This document shows positions 19,137-28,520 of a stretch of DNA of 37,702 nt, piece by piece. Source of the DNA: Branchiostoma floridae (taxonomy: Eukaryota > Chordata > Leptocardii > Amphioxiformes > Branchiostomatidae); NCBI RefSeq assembly GCF_000003815.2, contig NC_049986.1, forward strand, positions 4,991,083-5,028,784, read 5' to 3'. The first letter of the stretch is position 1; the number at the start of each line of letters is the position of its first letter. The notes beneath the pieces are model-generated. The model saw only the letters and a list, made by a program, of their open reading frames with translations, was not told the DNA's origin and searched no databases. The position numbers and the translations under genes were made by a program.

Positions 19137-20976
19137 CTAGAGTTTGGCGACCTCATACCTCCATGAAATATTTGGAGCTTTGGTAGATTTTATGCAAATG
19201 ACATGAAGATTTACGCAAATGACATAGATTTACATGATTTATGCATAATAATTTTCATCAGTGATCAGCTTTCACATGTTACAAGTAAAAAATCACATCA
19301 TTTATCATTAAGCCCTATTTGCCATTTTTCATTTACAATGCAAATCAGTTCCTCATTTGCATGTTTGGTAACTGTCATGAATTGCATGCCTTACATTGAT
19401 TGAAGTCCAGTTTATATGGAAAACAATAAAATTATATGGGTTCCTCATCAATTATTACCTTTGTAAAAATGCGGCATTGTGCGTCTGTGTGTGTCTGGAC
19501 AGTTGTGGTCAGCATAACCTCATGCATCTTTTGACCGTTTTGCATCTTTTGACCTACAGTGTATAGATACTATGGTCTTACCCTTTTCTAGCATATAGCG
19601 AAGAAGTGGTGATGGTTTGGGCCCCCTAGCAGCTTGCTCTGGACCTGCTGTTAAAATAGTTCATAAATGAACAAAGGGGCGACGAATTTCCATAATATTC
19701 AGTACGCAAGTAGGATTATGTAATAGACAGAGATGCACATGCACACAATTGAATGAAAATTGCTACTTAGATTTGCAAGGTCACTGATGACAGTCCAACC
19801 ATTTAATAGTTATAAGAATTATGGCACTATTGTATTAAATCAGGCAAATTAGGAACTTAGTTGCATGATTGGTATCTGTCCATGTTCCACCGGGTAGAAA
19901 CTACGTATTTTACATGTATTTGACGTTAAGTCTTATAATGAAAACTAGAGTTCGGCGACCTCATACCTCCATGAAAATTTAGAGCTTTCGTAAATTTCAT
20001 GCAATTGACTAAGACATTAACATAATTTATGCATGGTGTTGTTCATAATTGACAAACGTACACATGTCACAATTATAAAATTCCCATTATTAATCACAAA
20101 GCGGTTTTGCAATTTTTACATAAATTATGCAAATAAGTTCCTCATTACCATATTTGGTATCTTCTTACATTCTACCTATCATAATTAACATGTGTTACAT
20201 TTATTGAAGTCCAGTTATTGGAAACAATGGAATTATACAATTTCCTCATTAATTATGCACTTGCATAACATGTATATCATTATGAACATCTTTGCCTAAG
20301 GTGCCCGCATGCCTAATATGATGCCAATCCGTCAATCCTTTCTGCAGTTATCCTCTTTGGAATATCTTGACAAAAACGCCCCTGCAGTTCCCAAATTAAA
20401 TGTTAGGGGGCTGAAACTTGCCCCACTTTGTCATGACACTGAAAGCTATCTACCACCCAAATCCATAGACCATATCACGTCCAAGACAAGAGATACATAG
20501 AAAAGAGCCATGATTGAATGTTGTCATTAATAATGCAAATTTGCTCCTATTTTGCATAATTAGTATTTCAGTTTGTACAACATTGTCTGAGGTACCTACA
20601 TACCAAAATTCATGAAAATCCGTTGTTCCCTTCTTGAGTTATCCTCTTCAGAAGTTTTTGACAAAAATGCCCCTGCTATCCCAAAACTAGACGCTAGGGG
20701 GCCCAAACTTATGTCATTTCTTTCTGAGCTTCCTGAGCACAAGAGCTATCTAATACTCAAAAATCGTGACCATAGCATGTTCAGAAAACCGAAATAGCAA
20801 AATCGGAAGTTGCGCTGCAGTACCAAGGGGAGCCACTAGGGGGCCCCAAATCTAATCATTTCCAGCTTTCATCACACACTACCAACACACCAAGTATGAA
20901 ACCAATTCACCCAGCCGTTCTTGAGTTATCTTGTTTACACACACAGAGACAGACACACAGACAAACACAGGGTAAA
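19137..20976 (+). repeat. Dispersed CTAGAGTT-family repeats, two or more copies
   Basis: Copies start at 19137 and 19945 with CTAGAGTTYGGCGACCTCAT followed by ACCTCCATGAAA. They carry internal phrases shared with 4066-5309: TTAATTATGCA, CCAAAATTCATGAAAATCCG, TTGAGTTATC, GCTAGGGGGCCCAAA and GCTGCAGTACC. A CA-rich tract lies at 20937-20970. Open frames inside are incidental. The family is AT-rich and non-coding. Between 19440 and 19700 a partly different segment (GCGTCTGTGTGTGTCTGG) interrupts. Confidence 0.65.
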
Positions 20977-21189
20977 CTAGAGTTCCACGAACACATACCT
21001 TTGCCAAATAAACCAGGTTTGTTATGTAGAATGATGTCCAGAACACGAGATATAAAAAATTGAGTTTCCGCTGCAGTACCTTAGCAAGCCGCTATGGGGC
21101 CCATTATCGAACATGACCTTCGTTTTCCCGACCCCTACCCACCTACCAAATATCATCAGGATCCATTCAAGGCTTCTTGAGTTATGCTG

Positions 21190-21242
<53 letters not shown>

Positions 21243-21280
21243 CCGCCCAAAACATAACCTTAGCCATTCTGGCAAAGGTA
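20977..21280 (+). repeat. Short CTAGAGTT-family copy nested in an older one
   Basis: It starts CTAGAGTTCCACGAACACAT like the intron copy at 4066 and ends CATTCTGGCAAAGG after a CA microsatellite. The older repeat resumes with AAAATCCGTTGTTCCCTTCT, the phrase seen at 20614-20635. Start and end share inverted ACCTTTGCCA/TGGCAAAGGT, possibly terminal inverted repeats. Confidence 0.55.
21192..21239 (+). repeat. CA microsatellite (24 repeats)
   Basis: An uninterrupted CA dinucleotide run within the dispersed repeat. Confidence 0.95.
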
Positions 21281-22542
21281 AAAATCCGTTGTTCCCTTCT
21301 GGAGTTATGGAAATGTCCTTTTACCTACAAATCCTACCTATTATGCTAACTGGTTGGTATGGTCCCCCAGTCTGGAAACTAACATGTGGGGCCAGGGAGT
21401 CTGACCCCTGGGCCTCGGGAACCCGTCAACTGTCAGGTACAGCTGCACTGGTGGAATCAACCAAACCAGGCTGGGGGGTTGTGATGCTTCAGAAGTTTTT
21501 GACAAGAATGCCCCGGCTATCCCTAAACTAGCTGCTAGGGGACCCAAACTTATGTCACTAACTCCTGAGCACAAGAGCTATCTAACACCCAAAATTCGTG
21601 ACCATACTATGTTTAGAAGATGAGAAAACACACCCGGAAGTTGCGCTGCAGTACCAAGGGAAGCCGCTAGGGATCATCGAACTCCCCCTCCGTTTTCCAG
21701 ACCCCTACCACCCACCAAATATCATCAGCGTCCGTCGAAGTCTTCTCGAGTTATGCCGTTAACGGACAAAAGTTTTCAAGTAAACCGGCGCCTGCACTTC
21801 CAAGAAAGCCGCTAGGGGGCCCAAACTCGCAGCAATCACTCCCTGCTTTAAGGGGTCCCTACCGCTCAAAAATCACGACCGCAGCATGTACAGAACGCGA
21901 GATATCAAGCATGGAGGGTTCGTTGCAGTACCTTAGCAAGCCGCTAGGGGGCCCATTATCGAACTCCCCCTTCGTTCTCCAAACCCCTACCCACCCACCA
22001 AATATCAGCTGCATCCGTCGCAGTCTTCTCGAGTTATGCTGTTCACAAACAGGGGGAAAACACACAACCGGACCGAAAGTATAACCTTATGCCATTCTGG
22101 CAAAGGTAAATATAACCTCCATTCCATTACATTTCATGGAGGTAACAATATAGATGTAGATTTTCCTCGTTAATTGTGCAAATACTATTTTTCATAATTT
22201 ACACTTCATTATGTACATCTCTGTGTAACTGCATACTAAATATTATTAAAATCCGTTGTCACTCTCTTCAGTCATTCTCCTCGGAAGATTTCGACGAGCC
22301 AACTGCAGTTCTAGAGTAAGCTACTAGGAGACCAAGCCGTCACAATTGTTTTCATTAAATCATAAGCTATCTGCCAAATTATCTGACCATAGCACGTCCA
22401 GGCAAAAAACGGAGGTTATGCTGCGCTAGGTTACATACGAGGGGGGAAATCGACCTTGACCTTCGCCTTCCCAGTCCCTGTCCACTTGCCAAATTACAAT
22501 CCATCCAGAGGTTTTAAAGTTATGTTGAACACAAATGTCCAG

Positions 22543-22582
<40 letters not shown>

Positions 22583-22639
22583 TCTCATTGAGACAGTAAC
22601 AATGGTGTTGTTTGAAGCATGTTTTTTCTTCCTTGTCAG
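21281..22639 (+). repeat. Further diverged copies of the same dispersed family
   Basis: The phrases GCTAGGGGGCCC, ACCCCTACCCACCCACCAAA, TATCATCAGCGTCCGTCGAAG and GAGTTATGCTGTTCAC recur. One copy ends at about 22107 with TGCCATTCTGGCAAAGGT. Another follows from about 22110 to a CA run at 22545-22580. A unique insertion is visible at about 21345-21480. No gene. Confidence 0.55.
22545..22580 (+). repeat. AC microsatellite (18 repeats)
   Basis: An uninterrupted AC run ending before TTTCTCATTGAGAC. Confidence 0.95.
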
Positions 22640-23100
22640 TAGGGCTGGGTATCCGACGGCGGTACGATGTACCGGTACCGTAAAACCGGTTTTTCTTATT
22701 GGACCGGTCCGGAAAAACCGGACATGAAAAAATTCGGTGGACCGGATATTGGACCTATTGGAAAAAGAGCAGATTATATGATAAGTAATTCTCACGTTTT
22801 AGGGCTTACCTGTTGAAGAAAATAACAAGAGCGAAGTAGAGTAGAGCCTATAGTCATTTCTACCAAGTTTTACTGCCAATCGTACAGGGGCAGATAGCCT
22901 TGTAGGAGTCAACGCCAGTTGAAGTCGAATACACAAAACATTTTTCTTTGTACTTTGAAATGGACCATTGTTTTGATTATCGTCTATTCACAAGTTTTCA
23001 CATTCTGAATCAGGTCCAGGTTCAGGTCCGGAGCTAGACCTGATCTTCTGGACCTGAACCGGGCCTGGACCTGAATTTGCTGTATCGGTACCCAGCCCTA
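22640..23100. mobile_element. hAT-type non-autonomous element (461 bp)
   Basis: The ends are TAGGGCTGGGTATCC and its inverse GGTACCCAGCCCTA; TAGGGCTGGG-type termini are typical of hAT elements. Flanking 8-mers CTTGTCAG (22632-22639) and CTTGTTAC (23101-23108) match at six of eight positions, fitting an aged hAT 8-bp duplication. The interior is rich in short palindromic CCGGT and GGTCCAGGTTCAGGTCC motifs with no transposase frame. Confidence 0.7.
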
Positions 23101-23448
23101 CTTGTTACCCGAGGCTGCTATGAGTGAACGCGCGGCATCTGACAGCAATCAAGTTAGGGCGGAGGTCCAGTCAGAGCTGATGACGAGGGGGTTCATGTTT
23201 GGAGAGGGAGCGTGCTGGGTCAACTACAGGTGAAGTGGCAGTATGTTTTAACTCAGCTCCCCTCCGACCTGCAATCCAAACTACAAGTGATTCCATTTGG
23301 TAGAAAGCAGCTTCAAGGCCCCGGACAGTAATACTATCCCGCCAGTTGGGAACAACCGTCAACTGTTGTCGCTTTAGATACTTTACTGATTTCCCCTCTG
23401 GGAAGGGGCAGGCCACACGACAGTAGCGCTAGTGTTTGCACATCTGGT
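23101..23448. other. Unassigned stretch before the tandem-repeat transposon
   Basis: A minus-strand open frame of 81 codons (23416-23171) contains VVPNWRDSITVRGLEAAFYQ. I do not recognise it, and there is no supporting splice or promoter signal, so it is not called as a gene. Confidence 0.35.
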
Positions 23449-23499
23449 GAACAGAACTAGCCTGGTATCCAGCCGCAATATAGCTTCGCGAAGAGGAGA

Positions 23500-23731
23500 G
23501 AAGAGAAGAGACTCAGGAGCTATATTACGAAGAGGAGAGAAGACATTCGGGAGCTATATTACGAAGAGGAGAGAAGAGACTCGGGAGCTATATTACGAAG
23601 AGGAGAGAAGAGACTCGGGGAGCTATATTACGAAGAGGAGAGAAGAGACCCGGGAGCTATATTACGAAGAGGAGAGAAGAGACTCGGGAGCTATATTACG
23701 AAGAGGAGAGAAGAGACTCAGAGCTACATTA
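23500..23731 (+). repeat. 34-bp tandem array, left block (about 6-7 units)
   Basis: Units of AGGAGAGAAGAGACTCGGGA followed by GCTATATTACGA, with small variants (CATTCGG, GGGGAGC, one shortened unit). The left edge contains CTTCGCGAAG, a palindrome joining it to the terminal repeat. Because 34 is not a multiple of three and the unit lacks stops in this orientation, long spurious frames such as repeated RREETRELYYEEERRDSG appear; they are not a gene. Confidence 0.92.
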
Positions 23732-24690
23732 CCTAGGTTTAATACAAGAGTCGAAAAGCTTGTTTTTAACAGCTAGTGAGCAATCAACTTTAGTAGAATG
23801 GCTTTATTGAGACAAACTCTCAGAGTCTAACACTAGCAGCCCAGGGGCTGAATTGTTGTTAGACTTTACATACATGATATTAGGCTAGGCATACAAATAC
23901 AAATCAACATACAATAGAATAAAATATTATCATTAATTGAATTCGTAAAAGACAAGCTAGATAAAAACTGCTCTGGCATGGTTTGTGAGAGACGTTCATA
24001 CAAATAATTCCATCTAAGATTACAACAGTTGGCTAAGGTGCAGTCATGATTCGTTTATCAATCGTGTCAAGTGATTGCCTGATGCTAAACAAAGCTTTTA
24101 GACCCTTGTTTCTTAGATGTTTGTTGTTGGCCTTGAAGGTGCCAGCTGCACTTACCACTATACCTAGATAACAATGACATAACAATTTCATTAAACAAAA
24201 AGAAACAATGTACGCCACAGATCTACCATCACAAAACTAAGAATCAGTTGCCACAAATTACGAATCGAATCAGGAAGACATAACCACACTCCTCTAGAGC
24301 AAAGAATATGCCAATTTTGTAGTTTAGGGAAAGTAGAAGATGAAGTACATTTTACTATGGATTGTCCTTTGTATGATGGCGATAGGAGCATTTTATTTGA
24401 CTATGTGTTAAGTAAATATCCCCACTTTAGATACTTGAATAGTAAAGATAAATTTATATTTGATAAACCAACCAACTCTAACCAACCATACAGCTAGCTA
24501 CATTTATGCAATTACCAAGAAGCGAGAGGAAGTCGAATGTCCTAGAATAGATTAGACGCACATCTGCATATATAGATGTGTATGATTGTTTCCATTGTTA
24601 CATATATGTGATTCTTACCGTGTGACCTGTACTTAGCCCAGTGGGGCAAAAATGTGCAATAAAGGTCTTCATTCATTCATTTATTCATTA
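23732..24690 (+). mobile_element. CR1/L2-type retrotransposon copy with 5' inversion, inserted in the 34-bp array
   Basis: The 3' part (24207-24690) lies on the + strand: it shows the zinc-knuckle coding region (ICQFC, DEVHFTMDCPLYD), the 3' UTR and the end GCAATAAAGGTCTTCATTCA with an ATTC tail. It is homologous to the complement of 12947-13410. The 5' part (23732-24206) is inverted and matches the + strand of 13955-14170. The join at 24204-24210 shares CAAT with both sides, and about 550 bases of the element are missing between them. This is the layout left by twin priming. ATTAC on the left and TATTAC on the right of the insertion suggest a short target duplication. The inverted part carries a further insertion (23791-24056). 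Confidence 0.8.
23791..24056 (-). mobile_element. Nested retrotransposon 3' fragment
   Basis: These ~266 bases interrupt sequence that is continuous at 14005-14020 (GCAATCAACTTT then GTCAAGTGATTGCC). Read on the minus strand, the insert ends CAATAAAGCCATTCTA, a polyadenylation-like signal close to the junction. ATCAA occurs at both edges (23783-23787, 24057-24061) and may be the target duplication. The family is not otherwise recognised. Confidence 0.6.
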
Positions 24691-24970
24691 TATTACGAAG
24701 AGGAGAGAAGAGACTCGGGAGCTATATTACGAAGAGGAGAGAAGAGACTCGGGAGCTATATTACGAAGAGGAGAGAAGAGACTCGGGAGCTATATTACGA
24801 AGAGGAGAGAAGAGACTCGGGAGCTATATTACGAAGACGAGAGAAGAGACTCGGGAGCTATATTACGAAGAGGAGAGAAGAGACTCGGGAGCTATATTAC
24901 GAAGAGGAGAGAAGAGACTCGGGAGCTATATTACGAAGAGGAGAGAAGAGACTCGGGGAGCTATATTACG
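24691..24970 (+). repeat. 34-bp tandem array, right block (8 units)
   Basis: Units repeat exactly every 34 bases (TATTAC at 24691, 24725, 24759 and so on), nearly identical, with one GAAGACGAG variant and GGGG in the last. The last unit runs without a break into the right terminal inverted repeat, so array and terminus are in phase. Confidence 0.95.
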
Positions 24971-25033
24971 GCTGGATACCAGGCTAGAACAGAACAGTGT
25001 TCTCCGTGGGACTTGGTGGGATTGCAAGCAGAG

Positions 25034-25165
25034 TCGACGCCAGTTCACCTTTATCCGCGGGGTACCCTATATCCATGGCTAAAAATGGGTATTAAGGATT
25101 TGGGCGTATCAAGTCGACGGACGGTGTAATATTGCAATATGGAACAACATTTCGTCGACTTCATA
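25034..25165. mobile_element. Partial copy of the GTTCACCTTTATCCG palindromic MITE
   Basis: CAGTTCACCTTTATCCGCGG followed by GGTACCCTATATCCAT matches the ends of the element at 1554-1774. The central palindrome TCAAGTCGACGGACGGTGTA, with its partner CGTCGACTTCATATCCC, matches that element's interior. The right terminal repeat is missing or much altered. Confidence 0.5.
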
Positions 25166-25501
25166 TCCCTTGTTTTGAATGGATGGATGAACCAGCGTTA
25201 TGTCGGCCTTTTATCTACCCCGCGCTTTTGATAGAGCGAGAACAATTGAAAAATAATGGCAGCAAAATATATTCTTGGCACCTTTTCAATGGCAACTCAT
25301 TTTCTTTAGATGAATTGTCTCATTCCGGTAACCCAGGTCGGAAATCGATTAAAAATTCAACCTCGAACTGATATTCATGATTTGATGACTTTGTGACCTC
25401 ATGTGAATCGCCTGGGCCGATGTTAGCGAGACTCCGAAGCTACATTGTCTACATTTTCATTTCTTTGATAACCTATTCTCGAATATGTTTCAATCGCTTA
25501 C

Positions 25502-25602
25502 CTGCACTCGTTTTGATGACTCGTAGCCTTTCCCTCCACTCCGTGGCTCTCGGCAGCTTCCTTTCGCGCTTGTTTGTTGGTGTGTTTTTCTTATCTTCGC
25601 TA
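25502..25602 (-). CDS. Possible exon with consensus splice donor, doubtful
   Basis: On the minus strand the sequence ends ACGAGTGCAG|GTAAGCG, a strong donor, and a possible acceptor AACCTTCTAG lies at about 25603-25612. One frame is open throughout (LAKIRKTHQQTSAKG, then a basic Gly/Ser/Lys-rich stretch). The GC content is above that of its surroundings. It may be a 5' exon of a minus-strand gene, but no homology or partner exon is recognised, and the splice-like sequences may be coincidence. Confidence 0.2.
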
Positions 25603-25626
25603 GAAGGTTATATTATCGGTAGCGCT

Positions 25627-25680
25627 TGTGTGTGTGTCATATGTGTGTGTGGGGGGGGGGGGCGTGCGTGCGTGCGTGTG
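25627..25680 (+). repeat. Compound GT / poly-G / CGTG microsatellite
   Basis: GT repeats, then 12 G, then CGTG repeats. Length is likely unreliable in the assembly. Confidence 0.9.
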
Positions 25681-26090
25681 GATGGACAGCATAACTCTTG
25701 AAGGCCTGAATGGATTGTCTTGATATATTCGGAATGTAGGTGAGACCTCAAAACGATGAGATTTTTGGCCCCCTATCGGCTTGCTATGGTACTGCAGCGG
25801 AACTTCCGGGTTTGATGTCTCGAGTTCTGGACTTGCTGAGGTTGTGAGTGGTAGTGAGCTCTTTGGGCAGAGAGTAGTAAGTGGTGTAAGCCTAGCGGCT
25901 ATTTTTGAAACTACAAGAGCGGGTTTCGTTTCCGGCTTTGAAGAATAAGGGATAAACAGATCATTGGGATTTTTTGTATGCTTGAGTGATGCTTGATATG
26001 ATTGCATGGTAATTATGCTAATAGGAATATAGTTTGCATCATTAATGTTAATAGAAGAGAGAAGAATGTTAATAGAGAAATATTAGGCAA
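25681..26090 (-). repeat. Dispersed CTAGAGTT-family copy, minus orientation
   Basis: CATAACTCTTGAAGGCCTGA, GGCCCCCTATCGGCTTGCTA and GGTACTGCAGCGGAACTTCC are reverse complements of the family phrases seen at 20600-21180. The AT-rich end has TAATTATGCTAATAGG. It borders the GT-rich microsatellite, as other copies border CA tracts. Confidence 0.6.
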
Positions 26091-26235
26091 ATAAGGCAAC
26101 AGCAAGTAAATTTTATGGATGACATCTTCTGCAGACCGCACAACCAATTGTCCATTTTGCACATTTTGCCATTGCTCGCAGGGCCAGTGTGGGAGGCAGT
26201 GAAACACACGAGGCGAGTAGTCCAGTCTCCCGGCT

Positions 26236-26320
26236 CCCGGGATTCAACATCCGCGGCGAACCCGGACCGCCAGCAAACAAGCTGAACGCTCTAACCACAG
26301 GGCCAAAAGGTCCGGACCAG
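26236..26320 (-). mobile_element. tRNA-derived SINE head (A and B box)
   Basis: On the minus strand the segment TTTTGGCCCTGTGGTTAGAG, then CGTTCAGCTTGTTTGCTGGC, then GTTGAATCCCGGGAG, has a tRNA layout: a GTGGTTAGAGCG A-box-like block (about 26300-26286) and a B-box-like GGTTCGNNTCC relative (GATGTTGAATCCC, 26250-26238), separated by about 45 bases. It does not fold into a clean cloverleaf by eye, and the B box is altered, so it is more likely the head of a SINE than a working tRNA gene. Downstream body sequence (26235 toward 26110) is unassigned. Confidence 0.5.
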
Positions 26321-26399
26321 TTAGACTGGTCAGTTGGTGACTTGGTGGCGCTTGAACGCTCTTACATGCAACTCCTCTATAGGTGACAAACCCTGCGCT

Positions 26400-27456
26400 A
26401 TGTCTTTGCAGTGAAGGTCAAAAAATCTTCTTGCTCCTCGTCCTGCCCTCCCCACTAATTAATATACACTACGCGGGTCAATACTCAGCTTACTCAGGGG
26501 ACTAAACGCTACCTGGCAAATAAAATCTAAGCAACGTTAGAATGTAGTAAAGCAATTGCGTTTCGAATAGAACCTTATAGTGAACTTTTTGTCACTTACC
26601 CACTCCTTGTCGTGCATTTCATCTGCATAATGAGTGTTTGATGTGACGGTTGCGAGTCTTGGTAACTAGAACTCCACAGATGCAATTATATACCCTAAGC
26701 AATATCAAATCAATTCAAATCATTCACTATAAAAATAACTGAATCAGGTGTATATATCTCTGCTCAAATATTCTACTTAAGTACATCCAATACACATGCC
26801 ATGTACGCGCATCACTGTCTGACAACATATGGAGTACTCATGGATTTCACTATGTACTGAAACTAAACCGGACCCTGTTTCGGATTCGCCCCCCGCACGT
26901 GCTAGTACGGGCGACGCGCCTGCCCTGTACAGCCTGAACGTTTTCAGAAATACGTGGCGGACGTGGCCTCACCAAAAAACGTACGGACAAATTGCACGTA
27001 CGGCGGGTTGTGCCCTTAGCTTAAGAGATCTCCGCTAGAAATCAGGACCCGACACCGTACAAAGAGCACACGCGTGTTGCTCCCCCGTATACGTACTGTC
27101 CTGTCGGCTGCCGCAGGTCGAGTTTACCTGCCCTGCCGCCCTGTGCCTGCCTGATGTGGTGATTTACATGGTACAGATTGTGCCCACACAACACCCACAG
27201 CAGACTGGCGCTTCCACTAACATCTACAGCAAGAACTGCAGAAACGGATAAATAAATAGTCCTGCGCTGAGGGGACATCAAAGCAGTCTTTATTCATCAC
27301 ACAACAATGATGTTACAGGCATTGGAAATAAGGAAACAATCTAGGAAAGTAACGATTGAGTACATTTTTATATGTAATTAGGTATACGTAGTATAGTAAG
27401 TAGGTAGATAAACAGCTAAAGCCAACTTTTTCCATGTAGCGAAACGACTTCTGTCA
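26400..27456. other. Unassigned region with a GC-rich patch
   Basis: 26400-26820 is AT-rich without signal. 26830-27290 is GC-rich and has open frames on both strands (plus 26829-27038; minus 27281-27042, with SGSASLLWVLCGHNLYHVNH). The minus frame contains an internal CAG|GTAAAC that could be a donor, but no homology is recognised. I see no basis for calling a gene. Confidence 0.35.
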
Positions 27457-27458
27457 TA

Positions 27459-28366
27459 TACGAGGGTGAGTCAGAAAGTAATGCAACATAATGTGGTTTC
27501 ATAACAGACTCAGTTTCTAATCTATGAAGATGAGATTCGGCACAAAGGTAGAGACATGTGTCCTCTTGAGATTACAATTTTTAAATTTGGTCTTTATTAC
27601 GTATACTTTATGAGCAACTGATTTGATTCCAAGATGACCCCACCATTGGAAGCTTGTCAGACGATCAGCTTCTCTAAATCTGACCCACTGAAAATTACTG
27701 AAATTACACATGTATGATACCAAATGTCTCTATAGGTTGCATACCAATGTTCATTTCTGAACTCTCAATGGTTTCTCATGTACAGCTGCTAGGGTGTGGT
27801 AAGTTGTGATATAGATCTGTTGCATTTATACACGAGTTCGTGAGTTGTTGGTCAAAAGACTACTTTTCCCTTAACCAAAAGAAACTAAAGTTAACACAGT
27901 TATTAACTGTTTAAAGAGCAAGAAGTGTGCTAAGTTTTATTCCTCTTAGTTAATGGGAAAGAAGGCCACAGAAACTTTTAATCGTAACATCGCAAATCTC
28001 ATGACCCTTACGACCTCTTATAGCAACGAAAAAAGAAAAAAAACTGAGCGGATTTCAGAGTTGAAAATAAATATATGGCTTATGGAGAAATATGCAGCTT
28101 ATTACACGTGCAGGCTCAGTCTCCTACAATAAAATTGGTTTAGGAAAATTCTTAATTGTACGTTAATTGGACCTCACTTTTCTTCCGACGAGCTTCAAAG
28201 GGTATGGTCATCTTGAAATCAGTCACTCATAAAATAATGAACAGCAAATTTAAATATTTCAATCTCAAGAGGACACATACCTCTACCTCTGTGCCAAATT
28301 TCAAGTCATTCTATCAAACGAGTCTGTTATGAAACCACTTGCGTTACTTTCTGACTCACCCTCGTA
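27459..28366. mobile_element. Mariner-type non-autonomous element with about 200-bp inverted repeats
   Basis: The left end TACGAGGGTGAGTCAGAAAG is mirrored at the right end (CTTTCTGACTCACCCTCGTA), with TA repeated outside both (27457-27458 and 28367-28368). The inverted similarity continues for about 200 bases: GTGGTTTCATAACAGACTC, GGCACAAAGGTAGAG and GTGTCCTCTTGAGATT all occur on both sides. The terminal motif and TA target fit the Tc1/mariner superfamily. The centre (27670-28180) holds no transposase frame. Confidence 0.85.
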
Positions 28367-28520
28367 TAGCGAAATGGCTGTAGCGAACTCATAATGTACC
28401 GAAACGACCGGTTACCCAAGAACTTTATTGCACTACAAACGTACACGGTACAATGTATGGCAACAACTATTAAACACAGTGCAAAATAGATGTATGGAAT
28501 AATCCTAATTTCTAAAACAA

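Larger units (their letters stand above)
23458..24986. mobile_element. TIR element with internal 34-bp tandem arrays and 9-bp target duplication
   Basis: The left terminus TAGCCTGGTATCCAGCCG followed by CAATATAGCT (23458-23485) is matched by the inverted right terminus (24959-24986), 27 of 28 positions. Identical 9-mers GAACAGAAC flank the whole unit (23449-23457 and 24987-24995). A 9-bp duplication would fit Mutator-like elements, but no transposase is present. A 7-bp AACAGAA duplication with a CTAG start is the alternative reading. The interior is almost wholly 34-bp tandem repeats, split by a retrotransposon. The repeat unit itself contains AGCTATATTACG, the inner part of the terminal repeat. 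Confidence 0.8.

Noticed and set aside
21022-21531. Frames rich in THTHTH or VCVCVC
   Set aside because: They are translations of the CA microsatellite.
23171-23416. Minus-strand frame with VVPNWRDSITVRGLEAAFYQ
   Set aside because: It looks somewhat protein-like, but no family, start context or partner exon is visible; listed only as part of an unassigned stretch.
24641-25129. 162-codon open frame with repeated RREETRELYYEEERRDSG
   Set aside because: It is the translation of the 34-bp tandem array. Since the unit has no stop in any + frame and 34 is not a multiple of three, all three frames stay open; no start, splice or promoter context supports a protein.
26236-26310. Functional tRNA gene on the minus strand
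   Set aside because: The B box departs from consensus and no clean cloverleaf was found by eye; a SINE head is more likely.
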